Notes: generated by a model not told the origin, from the sequence alone. DNA of 64,000 bases from Planctomycetaceae bacterium (GCA_021372945.1 JAJFTK010000061.1:1-64000); one strand, 5' to 3'; positions 1 through 9,659 are shown, numbered from the stretch's first letter. Translations and numbers: made by a program.

Positions 1-1
1 G

Positions 2-178
2 TCTGGGAAAATGCAAGATGGTCGCTTTGGTGGCTACGATGAGAAAACTTATTTGTATCCTGAATGCGATGGTCAGAAACAACCAGAAATGGAATCAAAA
101 TTTAGAAAAAACCGCTTGATTTTCAAGACAGTCGCTGGAGCCTGCAATTTAAACCAAGTTCAATTCACAGAAGCCTGA
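2..178 (+). CDS. C-terminal end of an unidentified protein (cut by window edge)
   Basis: An open frame runs in from the left edge and stops with TGA at 176-178, giving the last 58 residues of a protein. The tail reads AGACNLNQVQFTEA. The NLNxxxF pattern near a C-terminus is common at the end of CBM6/CBM35-type beta-sandwich modules on exported glycoside hydrolases, so a carbohydrate-active enzyme is possible and would fit the neighbouring glycan locus. Too little is visible to assign a family. It is on the plus strand, convergent with the glycan operon. Confidence 0.45.
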   Translation, partial: SGKMQDGRFGGYDEKTYLYPECDGQKQPEMESKFRKNRLIFKTVAGACNLNQVQFTEA

Positions 179-518
179 TTCTGGCTCAGCATGGTATCAA
201 CAGCAGGTGCCCCCCTATATGTCCTATGTTGTCCTATTCGTCCTATACACGTCCTGCCTTCTGCCTGCTGGTCCAGCATAGATGCTGCTTAACAGAGATC
301 AAAGAACGGACCGTAAAAAAGAGCAAAAAATCTATACGTCATCCGATATAAATGCAACTTCCCCAAATCCCGATTGCGCTTATAGTTCGTGCCAAACATA
401 TGCACCATTATCTAACCTTAGATGCTATTCCCCGGATTCACCCACATTGTACGTCTTCAAGCCAAAGCCCTTCTTTTCGTTCTTTTTTGACGAGTGCTTT
501 CATCTTCAGCTCATTTCA
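179..518. other. Intergenic stretch without a convincing gene
   Basis: This lies between the stop of the left-edge gene and the stop of the CBM9-like gene. A long plus-strand frame entering here runs antisense through the CBM9-like gene and is not supported. Apart from a short-period TCCTAT repeat at about 221-256, I see no RNA gene or clear terminator. Confidence 0.5.
221..256. repeat. Short-period GTCCTAT tandem repeat (9-11 bp spacing)
   Basis: GTCCT recurs at 221, 231, 240 and 251. On the other strand this reads as repeated TAGGAC, the same core found with exact 9-bp period at 57400-57441. It is intergenic and non-coding. Confidence 0.55.
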
Positions 519-1187
519 TCAAAAGAATTCCAGTATTCCAAAGTAATCAGGCCGATGAAAGTTGGGTTTCTCGCTAACGATAGGCGACCATGCCATCCAG
601 TGAGGATGCGAACTGTCATCGGCACATTTGTAAAAATTCCCATGCCAGATAACACCAGGAGCCGGCCTTTCGATCGCTGCATATTTGACCAGGGTGTCCA
701 GCCGGAGGGCATACTCGACCGTCCATGTCAAAGGCGTGGCGATTTCATGCCGGACCGGCGCAGAAACCGAGCCGGCGATGCGCATCGCCCGACAATCCGA
801 AGCGTCAATAAATACTGTATTCTCGCGCGGGCCTGTATGGTGCTGCATGAGAGGGACCCCGCAGCAATTGACCTCAAGATTAAAGTAAGATGTTCCCGGC
901 CCGGAGTAGGGAGCGAAAAAGAATTCGACACAGCTATCCTTCCAAACTGGACCATTGCACGTCTCGGAAACGGCCCGGACGTATTGATCGTGAACCTGGA
1001 AAATTACGTAGATATGCTCCGCGTCATACTGCAGCTTCACCCTGGTTTCAGGAAAATGACACGTCTGAACGGGCCAATGCGAGATACTGATTTGAGCAGA
1101 CTCAATATCGGACCAGGCAGGTTTGTCCCAGATCGCATCGATCGTAATTTGACCGCATGCCTTTTTGATGGAATAAGTTTTTTTCAT
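519..1187 (-). CDS. Carbohydrate-binding family 9-like domain protein
   Basis: The 222-residue protein is almost entirely one CBM9-like beta-sandwich, of the kind often found alone or attached to glycosidases in Bacteroidetes, Lentisphaerae and Planctomycetes glycan loci. Supporting patterns are ITIDAIWDKPAW near the start, KLQYDAEHIYVIFQVHD around residues 51-67, and the VWKDSCVEFFFAP segment, all typical of the fold. No signal peptide is obvious, so export is uncertain. Its ATG overlaps the stop of the upstream GH29 gene by four bases (ATGA), making it the last gene of the operon. Binding of the released or target glycan is inferred, not shown. Confidence 0.75.
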   Translation of the reverse strand: MKKTYSIKKACGQITIDAIWDKPAWSDIESAQISISHWPVQTCHFPETRVKLQYDAEHIYVIFQVHDQYVRAVSETCNGPVWKDSCVEFFFAPYSGPGTSYFNLEVNCCGVPLMQHHTGPRENTVFIDASDCRAMRIAGSVSAPVRHEIATPLTWTVEYALRLDTLVKYAAIERPAPGVIWHGNFYKCADDSSHPHWMAWSPIVSEKPNFHRPDYFGILEFF

Positions 1188-2701
1188 TCGACAACTCTAT
1201 TCTCTATCACGTTAGGGGCCTTGAAGAATCCCACTTCGCACAACACAGGACAATCGGTTGCATCCAGTATCCTGATCTTAATCTTCTCCGTCTGAATGGG
1301 ATCCACACGAAGCAGGCGTTTGTAGCCGATGGTTGTGCCGGAGGCAATCTGCTTCCATTGGTTTTCAATCCGCGCTTCAACCGCAAAGGACTTGATTCGC
1401 TGACCCTGCGGGATATATTCCTGCAGCATCACTACATTGAAAGACTGTGGACACTTCAGATCAAACTCTATATCCGCAGAAATCACATGATCATCCGTTG
1501 CCCAGACGCTATCGTATTCTCCATCGATTAGATTGGAAGGCTGGTAAAGATCACGGTTCTTTCGCACATTATCAGCTTCAACGGTCGCTCCGCGGGCCAG
1601 ATTTGTTCTAAATGTTTCGTCCAATACCGTACGTAACTGCATTAACCGCTCAATATCGTTTTCATGAATCCTTCCCCGCCGGTCAGGCGGCACGTTCAGC
1701 AATAATAACGCGTTTCGCCCCACAGAACCGTAATAAATATCCAGCAGCTTCTCAAGAGTTTTGATTTTATCATCCTCCGCGGCGTGGTAGAACCAGCCGG
1801 GACGAATGGACACATCGCATTCGGCAGGCACCCAGGAGGTGCCGTCAATCTGGCCGCTGTTAAGTATATTCCGGTCTGCCCGGCCGGGAGATTGCCCGGT
1901 CCGCTCCATCATTGACCAGCAGGTCTCGCCTGCAAATCCGTGCTCGTTGCCGACCCACCGGCAGTCGGGCCCATCGTCGGCAAACATGCAGGCCTGCGGC
2001 TGGAGGCGCCGCACCAGGGAACGATACATCGTGAAATCATAGACTTGTTTTTTGCGTAATGGGCTGTCTTCGCCAGGCGCACCGTCAAACCAAACCTCTC
2101 CCAGGGGGCCGTATTGAGTCAGCAGTTCGGATAATTGGCCCATGTAAAAGGCGTTGTATTCCGATGATTGGCCATACGTCGGCTCGTGACGGTCCCACGG
2201 GGAGATATACACCCCAAATTCGAGGCCGGCGTCCCGGCAGGCTTCGGATAACTTCTTGAGCAGGTCCCCTTGTCCGTTTTTCCAGGGACTGTTTTTGACG
2301 GAATGCTCGGTGAGACGACTCGGCCAGAGGCAGAATCCGTCGTGGTGTTTGGCGGTAATAATCACCATCTTCATGCCGGCGTCTTTGAAGGCCCGAACCC
2401 ACTGCCGGACGTTGAGCTCAGAAGGATTGAATAGTGCCGGGTCTTCGGTGCCGTCCCCCCACTCGGCGTCGGTGAAGGTGTTAACCGTGAAGTGCACAAA
2501 ACCGGTGAACTCACGCTGCTGCCATTTCACCTGTCGAGGGTGCGGAAGAACGTGGTTCCGTGTGCCGATTTTTTCTTCAATTTCATTTCCCCAACAGGAA
2601 ATAGCCGCACCCCACATCATCACCCCAATAATTGGTTTGATGAAGCGCAGGAATTGTCCTTGTTGTTGCAGTGCCAGGTTCATCATTCCCGTTCGGCCCA
2701 T
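1184..2701 (-). CDS. GH29 alpha-L-fucosidase with C-terminal F5/8-type domain
   Basis: The 505-residue protein removes alpha-linked L-fucose from glycans. A hydrophobic N-terminal stretch (about 22-37) suggests export. The GH29 barrel shows AKHHDGFCLW at about 117-126 and EVWFDGA at about 202-208, whose Asp (about 206) is the family nucleophile. Residues from about 365 (NLARGATVEADN) to 495 look like a discoidin/F5-8C carbohydrate-binding module, common in this family. The start at 2701 lies 6 bases after the transporter stop; in-frame ATGs at 2686 and 2683, preceded by CGGGA, are alternatives. It is second to last in the glycan operon, so fucose is probably one of the caps removed from the target glycan. 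Confidence 0.9.
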   Translation of the reverse strand: MGRTGMMNLALQQQGQFLRFIKPIIGVMMWGAAISCWGNEIEEKIGTRNHVLPHPRQVKWQQREFTGFVHFTVNTFTDAEWGDGTEDPALFNPSELNVRQWVRAFKDAGMKMVIITAKHHDGFCLWPSRLTEHSVKNSPWKNGQGDLLKKLSEACRDAGLEFGVYISPWDRHEPTYGQSSEYNAFYMGQLSELLTQYGPLGEVWFDGAPGEDSPLRKKQVYDFTMYRSLVRRLQPQACMFADDGPDCRWVGNEHGFAGETCWSMMERTGQSPGRADRNILNSGQIDGTSWVPAECDVSIRPGWFYHAAEDDKIKTLEKLLDIYYGSVGRNALLLLNVPPDRRGRIHENDIERLMQLRTVLDETFRTNLARGATVEADNVRKNRDLYQPSNLIDGEYDSVWATDDHVISADIEFDLKCPQSFNVVMLQEYIPQGQRIKSFAVEARIENQWKQIASGTTIGYKRLLRVDPIQTEKIKIRILDATDCPVLCEVGFFKAPNVIENRVVE

Positions 2702-2707
2702 TGGGCA

Positions 2708-4507
2708 TTACCGCCTTTCACTGAATATCTGTTCAATCTCTTCAAGCGTCTTTCCCTTTGTCTCGGGCAGGAAAAAAGCGGCAGTAATAAAGTAAATCAC
2801 GGTACAAGCCGCCCAGAAAAAGAACATGGCCGCATAACCGTATTTGCCAACGGTCGGCAGAAACACCGCGGCAATGGAAGTGGAGACAAACTGGTTGACC
2901 AGCAATGCGATGCTCATCCCATTGGAACGAATCCGCGTCGGCATCAGTTCAGATAGAGCCAGCCAGACGCATACACCGGGACCAACGGCAAAAAATGCCA
3001 TAAACCCGAATAAGCAGATGGCCACCAGCCAGCCATGTGTCATATCTGGCACAGGTCCTATCAAGACTTTTCGAATTTCCAGGGAAGCTGAAGCCGCATC
3101 GGCCGGGTCGGCGAAGGGATTCAGATGCAGCCTGCGGAAAAACTTGCCGATAACGCTATCCTTGGCGACAACATTGGAGCGCGAAACCTCAACCGGTTTG
3201 GCCGGGAAATCATCGGTACGGCGGGTCTGGACGCCGGTGAATGGACCGTAGGCATAGACGAATGTGGCCTGCAGGGCTCCGTTTGTCGGTTTTCCGGCCA
3301 ACTGCTGATAACCGGCCGCATCAAATGTAAACGATAGCGTTCCGCCCGCTTCATTCCGGGCAACCATCGGCCGCACGGCCTGTGCATAATCAACTCGGCC
3401 GCGTTCTACCTGAAAGAACAGAATTCCTGCCAATGCCAGGCAAACAACAATCCCAGCGCTGCCCAAGGAAAGAAGGAATTTGCGTCCCTTGCGGTCTACC
3501 AGCATGACCGCGACGACCGTCATAAGGCAATTTAACACTTTGATTGTCACATCACCGTAATTGGCGACCGAGCCGGGAAGCCCGGCCTGGTTGAGAATAT
3601 TGACGACATACGCCAAAATGGAATTGACGCCTGTGGCCTGGTTGCAGGCCAGAATAATCAGCGCCAACACAAACGGAATGACATACTTGCGGCTCAACAG
3701 CGAATCACGGCAGCCCGCAGCATCCGGACGGGCGGCTTGCGAAGTCGCCATTTCCTGCAATTCCACGTGCGCCTGTTCGAGCGTCCGGGACCGCTTCAAG
3801 GCCGCCAGGGCCGCCTCGGACTTACCCCGTCGGTACAGCCACCGAGGTGATTCCGTCAGCAGCAGGGTTCCTAAACAAAACAACACGCCCGGCGCCAATG
3901 ATACCCAGAAAATACTACGCCAGGCGCTGTCCTTCTGGGCAAAAAGCATCTTCGCCGCCTCAGCTTTATCGGCCATGGATTCAGCAATTTTAATCACCCC
4001 ATCGACCTTGTAGGCAAAATACAACCCGGTCAGCGCAGCCAGGACCAGGCCAAATGTCAACAGCCACTGGAATATTCCGGTTCCTTTGCCGCGCGAACTG
4101 GCGGGAAGACACTCGGCCAGGTACAACGGAATCACTACCCCGATCAATCCGCCGCTGATCCCCTGCAGAAGACGCCCCAGGAGCAGCACTGTATATCCCT
4201 GTGAAAGGCAAATCGCAGGCACACTTAGAACAAACAGCAATCCGGAAAGAAACATGATCCACTTGCGACCGAAAACATCCGAGAGAAATCCCGCAAACAG
4301 CGATGACAGTACACTGCCAAGCAATACAGCCGCGACAATAAAGGACAATTGCTGCGCATCCAGACCGGCCGTAGCCTCCAGATAGGGCAGTGCCCCTGCG
4401 ATAATACCGACATCGATACCGTAGAGTAACCCCCCTGCTCCTGCAATGGCTAATAAAAGAATACGATAACGTTTAAGTCCGGAAGTTTCAGTCGAAGTCA
4501 TAAACAT
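2708..4507 (-). CDS. Sugar-porter family MFS transporter with a large extra loop
   Basis: This is a 12-helix sugar:proton symporter-type protein of the MFS sugar porter family. It shows GIDVGIIAGALPYL in helix 1, the DVFGRK and DRKGRK loop motifs, PRWLYRRG after helix 6 and the C-terminal PETKGKTLEEIE signature. I place the start at 4507 (MFMTST) or 4501; upstream in-frame residues are not transporter-like. The 599-residue length is about 120 more than usual because of an insertion at about 368-490, between the helix that ends GILFFQ and the next one, predicted to be soluble and probably periplasmic. It sits between the epimerase and the fucosidase and most likely imports the released amino sugar or disaccharide; the substrate is inferred. 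Confidence 0.88.
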   Translation of the reverse strand: MFMTSTETSGLKRYRILLLAIAGAGGLLYGIDVGIIAGALPYLEATAGLDAQQLSFIVAAVLLGSVLSSLFAGFLSDVFGRKWIMFLSGLLFVLSVPAICLSQGYTVLLLGRLLQGISGGLIGVVIPLYLAECLPASSRGKGTGIFQWLLTFGLVLAALTGLYFAYKVDGVIKIAESMADKAEAAKMLFAQKDSAWRSIFWVSLAPGVLFCLGTLLLTESPRWLYRRGKSEAALAALKRSRTLEQAHVELQEMATSQAARPDAAGCRDSLLSRKYVIPFVLALIILACNQATGVNSILAYVVNILNQAGLPGSVANYGDVTIKVLNCLMTVVAVMLVDRKGRKFLLSLGSAGIVVCLALAGILFFQVERGRVDYAQAVRPMVARNEAGGTLSFTFDAAGYQQLAGKPTNGALQATFVYAYGPFTGVQTRRTDDFPAKPVEVSRSNVVAKDSVIGKFFRRLHLNPFADPADAASASLEIRKVLIGPVPDMTHGWLVAICLFGFMAFFAVGPGVCVWLALSELMPTRIRSNGMSIALLVNQFVSTSIAAVFLPTVGKYGYAAMFFFWAACTVIYFITAAFFLPETKGKTLEEIEQIFSERR

Positions 4508-4636
4508 TCTTGCCCTTTTTCTGTTCCCTGTTCCTTTTCCTGCACACTCTTTATCAGTAAAGCCCCATCCATGAATGAATGGGCTCTTGGCAAGGATATC
4601 GGCCGGAAATCCCAACCGAAAGCATCTACCGCTCGT

Positions 4637-5575
4637 TTAGGTTGCCAATGATTTAGAGCTCTTTGCTTTTGAAAAATAGTCAATTGTCTCTGCGAGTCCT
4701 TCGTCAAAATTTGTGCCTGGCCGAAAACCCGCCGCCAACAACTTATCAACACTAGCCTGTGAGTGTCTTACATCGCCTGCCCTCGGAGCCGCATAGCAAA
4801 TAGACGATTTTGAGCGATTCAGATGGATTATCCGCTGCGCAATATCGTTGATCGTCTGCCGCGTGCCATAAGCAACATTGTAAACCCCATTAAGACTGCC
4901 ATGTTCTGCTAGAAAAACATTGGCCGCCACTACGTCTTTGACATAGACAAAATCGCGAGTCTGCTGCCCATCCCCGAAGATGGTCAGTGTCTCATTGCGA
5001 ATTGCCTTTTGGATAAAGATCGGAACTGCTGCCGCATATTGACTGCCGGGGTCCTGCCGAGGTCCGAAGACGTTAAAGTATCGCAAGGATGCCGTCTGAA
5101 GCCAACCCTCTCCTGCAAAGAGAGAACAATAGTATTCCCCATCCAGTTTGGTTACTGCGTACGGACTTTTAGGTTCCGGGATCATTGTCTCAACCTTCGG
5201 TACGGTTGGATTATCCCCATAGATGGCCGCTGAACTGCTGAAACAGAGTTTTTTGACGCCGGCCGCAGCTGCTGCGCGAAGAACATTCAGAGTTCCTAAC
5301 GTATTTATAGCAACGCATTCCTCTGGGTTGACCATGGACTCCGGAACGCTGATCATCGCCGCAAGATGGAACACATAATCAACGTTTTGAACCGCTTGTT
5401 CGACAATCGCTTTATCGTTTACGGATCCTTCCACAAACTCGATATTCAGTTTTCCAAGGTTGCTCCTATATCCGGTCCGCAGATTATCCAGCACCCGAAC
5501 GTCTGCCCGTGAGGCATAATATTCCACAATATGGCTGCCAATAAAACCAGCCCCGCCTGTTATTAATACACGCAT
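4637..5575 (-). CDS. NAD-dependent epimerase, UDP-glucose/UDP-HexNAc 4-epimerase-like
   Basis: The 312-residue extended short-chain dehydrogenase has the NAD-binding TGGAGFIGSH at 6-15 and the catalytic Tyr139/Lys143 pair in SPYAVTK, with upstream FSSSAAIYG supplying the Ser. It resembles GalE-type epimerases acting on UDP-hexoses or UDP-N-acetylhexosamines. It starts 6 bases after the kinase stop and precedes the transporter. In the context of an N-acetylhexosamine 1-kinase and a nucleotidyltransferase, it would convert UDP-GalNAc to UDP-GlcNAc as in the bifidobacterial lacto-N-biose pathway; that role is inferred. A gap of about 130 bases follows before the transporter start. Confidence 0.82.
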   Translation of the reverse strand: MRVLITGGAGFIGSHIVEYYASRADVRVLDNLRTGYRSNLGKLNIEFVEGSVNDKAIVEQAVQNVDYVFHLAAMISVPESMVNPEECVAINTLGTLNVLRAAAAAGVKKLCFSSSAAIYGDNPTVPKVETMIPEPKSPYAVTKLDGEYYCSLFAGEGWLQTASLRYFNVFGPRQDPGSQYAAAVPIFIQKAIRNETLTIFGDGQQTRDFVYVKDVVAANVFLAEHGSLNGVYNVAYGTRQTINDIAQRIIHLNRSKSSICYAAPRAGDVRHSQASVDKLLAAGFRPGTNFDEGLAETIDYFSKAKSSKSLAT

Positions 5576-5581
5576 TTCACA

Positions 5582-6724
5582 TCAGTCCTTGTTAATGCGG
5601 CGATACGATGTCTCTACAAGCCGACTCAGTTCTTCTTCTTGTTCCGTGAGAGACCGGACCAGCTTGAACTGCGTCCGGCATCGATCCAGATTATGGCCGG
5701 TCCGATGAACTTTGTAATAGCTGTCGCCGTTCAGGTAGTCAGTCAAAAAGCGAGTTCCGATGATCATGGTGATAAGTTTTCCGGCGTGAACCAAGTGATT
5801 GACCTCAATGCGATTCAAAAAGCCGCTGGCACTTGCCAGGTATCCTTTTAAAATCGCTTCGAACCGCGGAATCTCGGCTTTGACCCTAGATAAATCCTGT
5901 TCATCTTCTTCACTATTTGATACCGTCGTACGTACAATATCCCCGAAGTCGTACAGCGAAAGTCCTGGCATAACCGTGTCCAAATCGATCACGCAAATCG
6001 CCTCGTTGGTAACATCATCGAACATCACATTATTGATTTTTGTGTCATTGTGAGTCGTGCGTATGGGAATCTGCCCCGCATCAACCAGTCCAGGAAACAC
6101 ATCAAATAACCTGGCATTCGCATTGAGGTAGTCAATTTCCGCTTTCGCGGAGGCCGCGCGATTAAAAGAATCTTTTTCAAGAACCTCCAAAAAGGTTTTA
6201 TATCTTTTCTGAGCATTGTGAAAATCGGGGATTGTTTCCTTGAGGGCAGGTTTGGGCAGATCAGCCAAATAGCATTGGAACTCGCCGATTGCTTTGGCCG
6301 CATGATAGGCTTGCTCAATTCTTTCAAGGACATCATACGTCCGCGCCCCTTCGATAAAGAAATAGGCTCGCCAGTAATTGCCCGCCTTACACCGATAATA
6401 CGCGATCCCGTCACAGGCGGGGATCACGGTCAGGACACGTCGGGAAATTTCTGCTAATCCCAACTGCTGCATCCTGTTCCGAATATGCTCAGTTACTCGG
6501 ACGACGTTTTCCATCACGCTCAGCGGTTCCTTAAAGATGGAAGGATTGATACGCTGAAAGATATACCGGACTTGGCGACCGGCCTGATCATATGTCGCCA
6601 AGAAGGTGTCATTAATATGTCCAGTTCCATAAGGTTCAGCACTCACAAAATCGCCATAAATCTGAAACTGTTCTGCAATCTGAGCTAGAGTATCACTCAT
6701 TGGTTCATCGTCCTCCTGTATCAT
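5582..6724 (-). CDS. N-acetylhexosamine 1-kinase-like phosphotransferase (APH fold)
   Basis: The 380-residue protein belongs to the aminoglycoside phosphotransferase/choline kinase fold. The N-lobe has PYGTGHINDTFL (about 32-43), a glycine-rich start typical of NahK-like kinases. The catalytic loop is THNDTKINNVMF (about 228-239) with the catalytic Asp, followed by the metal-binding CVIDLDTV. NahK phosphorylates free GlcNAc or GalNAc at C1 using ATP. The ATG at 6724 overlaps the GH20 stop (ATGA); MSDTL at about 6700 is an alternative. GH109 and GH20 upstream would supply GalNAc and GlcNAc, and the nucleotidyltransferase and epimerase fit the next steps. Substrate specificity is inferred. Confidence 0.82.
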   Translation of the reverse strand: MIQEDDEPMSDTLAQIAEQFQIYGDFVSAEPYGTGHINDTFLATYDQAGRQVRYIFQRINPSIFKEPLSVMENVVRVTEHIRNRMQQLGLAEISRRVLTVIPACDGIAYYRCKAGNYWRAYFFIEGARTYDVLERIEQAYHAAKAIGEFQCYLADLPKPALKETIPDFHNAQKRYKTFLEVLEKDSFNRAASAKAEIDYLNANARLFDVFPGLVDAGQIPIRTTHNDTKINNVMFDDVTNEAICVIDLDTVMPGLSLYDFGDIVRTTVSNSEEDEQDLSRVKAEIPRFEAILKGYLASASGFLNRIEVNHLVHAGKLITMIIGTRFLTDYLNGDSYYKVHRTGHNLDRCRTQFKLVRSLTEQEEELSRLVETSYRRINKD

Positions 6725-8751
6725 TTTTCCACAAGATAGATCGTACCATTGGATTCACTCCCGCCGTCGCTGCGAACAACCGCTCGAATGAGGTACTTGG
6801 CCGTCTTCTTATGCTCGGGAATTGCCACTGTATAAGTGTTATTCACACTGGAGCCGCCAGTTCTTCCAAAATGTTTATCCGTAGAAATGACGACACCATC
6901 TTCGAGAACTTCAACGCTCTGAATATCCAGGCGATGCGCACCGCCGGTGTACCGGAATATCGCTGAATACGTCCCAGATCCCTGCAATAAAGGCGTAATT
7001 TCCCATTCCATAGGCTGAAATGTCTCCGTGGTCTGCCCGGCCTTCCAATACCCTGCAATCTTCTGTGGCGGATCCAACGGCCGATAATTCACGTTTAAGG
7101 CTGTGAGTCGCTTGGTGTGTGCGGTAAGACGCCGGTAAAAGTCGGTGTAATCCTTTTCAGACAGCGGCGTCCAGGCAATCTCAGAAAGCGCACACGCCCG
7201 CGGATAGGCCATGTACTCAGCATGCTCCGGCGTAGAAATATATTCGGCCCAAATTTGTGCTTGAACGCCCAAGATATGCTTTTGTTCATTTTCCGCCAGG
7301 ATCGCAGGAACCGGATTATAGCCATACACCAGTTCCAGCGGCACATATCCCCCGATGCCCAATGGTTCACCGGCTGGGTCGGACTGATAATAGTCAAAAT
7401 AGAGATGGCTGTTGGAAGCCATCACGACATCGTGTCCCGACTTTGCCGCTGCGATCCCGCCTGCTTCGCCTCGCCACGACATCACTGTCGCGCCGGGTGC
7501 CAGGCCTCCCTCCAGAATTTCATCCCATCCGATTAGTCGGCGGCCGCGGTTGGCAAGGTACTTTTCCATACGTTTGACAAACCAGCTTTGCAGTTCTTGT
7601 TCGTCGGTCAGACCTTCGGCCTTGATCCGGGCCTGACACTTTGCGCAATTCTGCCACCGGGCCTTCGGACATTCATCTCCGCCGACGTGAATGAATTGGC
7701 TTGGGAACAACTCCAGCACTTCATCTAAAACATCCTGCAGAAACACAAAGACCTTATCGTTTCCGGCACAGAAGACATCGCTGAAGACACCCCACTGTCT
7801 CATGACTTCAAAGGGGCCGCCGGTACAGGATAGGTCAGGGTAAGCCGCCAGAGCCCCCAACGCGTGGCCCGGCATTTCAATTTCCGGAACAATCGTAACA
7901 TACCGCTGCCTGGCGTACTCCATGATGTCGCGTATCTGGTCCTGCGTATAGAAACCGCCGTGCGGCTGACCATCGTATTTCCCTGTGTTGCGGCCAACCA
8001 CGGTTTCCTTGCGCCAAGCGCCGATTTCCGTCAATGCAGGATATTTTTTAATCTCTATCCGCCAGCCTTGGTCATCCGTTAAATGCCAGTGGAACACATT
8101 CATCTTATGCAGTGCCAGAAGATCGATATACTTTTTTACAAACTCTGCGGGCATATAATGGCGGCACACATCCAAATGCATTCCGCGCCATGGAAAACGC
8201 GGAACATCTTTGATCTCGACACACGGAACCACCCATTTGACGCCGTTAACCACTGATTGCTTATAGATGTCCGTCGGAAGCAATTGCCGCAAAGTCTGTA
8301 TTCCATAAAAAATACCTGCTTCCTGTGCCGCTTCTATCTTTACCAGATTGGGTGTGGCGGTCAAAACGTAACCTTCCTGACCGACATCCTCTAACTCTGG
8401 ATCAATAGAAAGAACAATCCCGTTGACCATTTTTCTACCGACCTTCTTTACAGGCAGCGTGAATCCGGTTGCGGGAGCCAGCGTTTCAGAAAGTCGTTTT
8501 CCGAGCGACATGGTTGAGGGGTCTGCAAAAATTACTGTTTTAGAGTTCAATGCGAACAAACCGGGTTTTACCTCGAGTTTGGCCGGTTGCGGAATGATCG
8601 AAATTGGACTCACTAGAAATGAATCTGTCTGAGCACCGGCCGCCGACACTTGGTTGCAATCAGAACCGATAAGAAAACATGCTGCACATAGAATTCCATA
8701 AATCTTCATCAAAGCATTTCCATTCGAATGATCTTTACGCTGCCATTTCAT
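6721..8751 (-). CDS. GH20 beta-N-acetylhexosaminidase
   Basis: The 676-residue exported exo-enzyme releases terminal beta-GlcNAc/GalNAc. It has an N-terminal GH20b domain (SIIPQPAKLEV) and a catalytic barrel with FPWRGMHLDVCRHY, HWHLTDDQGWRIEI and the HVGGDECPK motif, whose Asp-Glu pair (about 359-360) is the substrate-assisted catalytic dyad. The C-terminal ~100 residues form a beta domain. I chose the start at 8751 because its ATG overlaps the upstream stop (ATGA), like other junctions here. The hydrophobic segment IYGILCAACFLIGS then follows a long n-region; a start at 8709 would give a cleaner signal peptide or lipoprotein-like leader. Confidence 0.92.
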   Translation of the reverse strand: MKWQRKDHSNGNALMKIYGILCAACFLIGSDCNQVSAAGAQTDSFLVSPISIIPQPAKLEVKPGLFALNSKTVIFADPSTMSLGKRLSETLAPATGFTLPVKKVGRKMVNGIVLSIDPELEDVGQEGYVLTATPNLVKIEAAQEAGIFYGIQTLRQLLPTDIYKQSVVNGVKWVVPCVEIKDVPRFPWRGMHLDVCRHYMPAEFVKKYIDLLALHKMNVFHWHLTDDQGWRIEIKKYPALTEIGAWRKETVVGRNTGKYDGQPHGGFYTQDQIRDIMEYARQRYVTIVPEIEMPGHALGALAAYPDLSCTGGPFEVMRQWGVFSDVFCAGNDKVFVFLQDVLDEVLELFPSQFIHVGGDECPKARWQNCAKCQARIKAEGLTDEQELQSWFVKRMEKYLANRGRRLIGWDEILEGGLAPGATVMSWRGEAGGIAAAKSGHDVVMASNSHLYFDYYQSDPAGEPLGIGGYVPLELVYGYNPVPAILAENEQKHILGVQAQIWAEYISTPEHAEYMAYPRACALSEIAWTPLSEKDYTDFYRRLTAHTKRLTALNVNYRPLDPPQKIAGYWKAGQTTETFQPMEWEITPLLQGSGTYSAIFRYTGGAHRLDIQSVEVLEDGVVISTDKHFGRTGGSSVNNTYTVAIPEHKKTAKYLIRAVVRSDGGSESNGTIYLVEK

Positions 8752-9659
8752 TTCCACAGTTTTGAGGGATATGTCCCCTGATCGATTAGCTTCTGAAGGC
8801 ACGTCCGGGCGATTTCGTTGTCTTTTCGATATGTTACACCAAACCAGCTATCGTGTGTCTTCAATATCTTCACTTTCTTGTGCTTGTGTTTGACCAGTGT
8901 ATCCACCACCGTGGGAATGTAAAATTCGCTTTTATTCTCATCGATATGCTGCCTCAGATAGCCATTGAACTGCTCTTGAAGGTACGCGAAAATGTCCACC
9001 CCAAATCCCCACAGGTTCATTGAGACAATTTCATCACCGGTCAGCCGCTGCTCAAGGCCCTGTTCATCCATAAAAACCGCGCCGCCTGCCTCTTTGCGGA
9101 TATTGGTTCGCTCCTTGATATCTGTAAGATACATCCGCTCATCATGATAACACACCCCACGGGCAACGGTCCCGTACTCGGACAATGTGTTGCGAAGCAC
9201 ATACCCCATCATCGCATACTCGTGAGCGTCGGCTGTCATCCGCCTCAGGTGGCCAGCCATGATCTGATAAGCTTGCACGCCATAATAATCATCCGCATTG
9301 ATTACGGCAAACGGTTCATGGATGACATCTTTTGCGACCAGGATCGCATGGCCTGTGCCCCACGGTTTTACCCGCCCCTTCGGCAATTCGAAATTGCCCA
9401 AACATGAATCCAACTCTTGGTAGGCATACGCCGTCTGAGCAATACCATCAAGCTTACTTCCGATCTTCTCACGAAAAGCGTTTTCGAAATAATGGCGAAT
9501 CACAAATACAATTTTCTTGAAACCGGCTCGCACAGCATCATACATCGAATAATCAATGATGATCTCCCCATTGGGTCCAACGGGATCAATCTGCTTAAGA
9601 CCGCCGTAACGGCTCCCCATTCCTGCAGCTATGATCAGTAATGTCGGATCAGTGTTCAT
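8748..9659 (-). CDS. Sugar-1-phosphate nucleotidyltransferase family protein
   Basis: The 303-residue protein has the NTP_transferase Rossmann start LLIIAAGMGSRYGGLKQ (about 7-23), a variant of the LAAGxGxRxxxxTxxxPK signature, plus PWGTGHAILVAKD and the metal-binding VINADDYYG. These support transfer of a nucleotidyl group to a sugar 1-phosphate. It is flanked by the NagB/PIG-L fusion upstream (ATGA overlap) and GH20 downstream (ATGA overlap). Next to a HexNAc 1-kinase and a GalE-like epimerase, the likely reaction is UTP + HexNAc-1-P to UDP-HexNAc. The bifidobacterial pathway uses a GalT-like transferase instead, so this would be a substitution. Substrates are inferred. Confidence 0.8.
   Translation of the reverse strand: MNTDPTLLIIAAGMGSRYGGLKQIDPVGPNGEIIIDYSMYDAVRAGFKKIVFVIRHYFENAFREKIGSKLDGIAQTAYAYQELDSCLGNFELPKGRVKPWGTGHAILVAKDVIHEPFAVINADDYYGVQAYQIMAGHLRRMTADAHEYAMMGYVLRNTLSEYGTVARGVCYHDERMYLTDIKERTNIRKEAGGAVFMDEQGLEQRLTGDEIVSMNLWGFGVDIFAYLQEQFNGYLRQHIDENKSEFYIPTVVDTLVKHKHKKVKILKTHDSWFGVTYRKDNEIARTCLQKLIDQGTYPSKLWK

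Noticed and set aside
282..1295. Long plus-strand frame of 337 codons
   Set aside because: It is antisense to the CBM9-like gene and the start of the GH29 stop region, has no family motifs, and the minus-strand genes are well supported.
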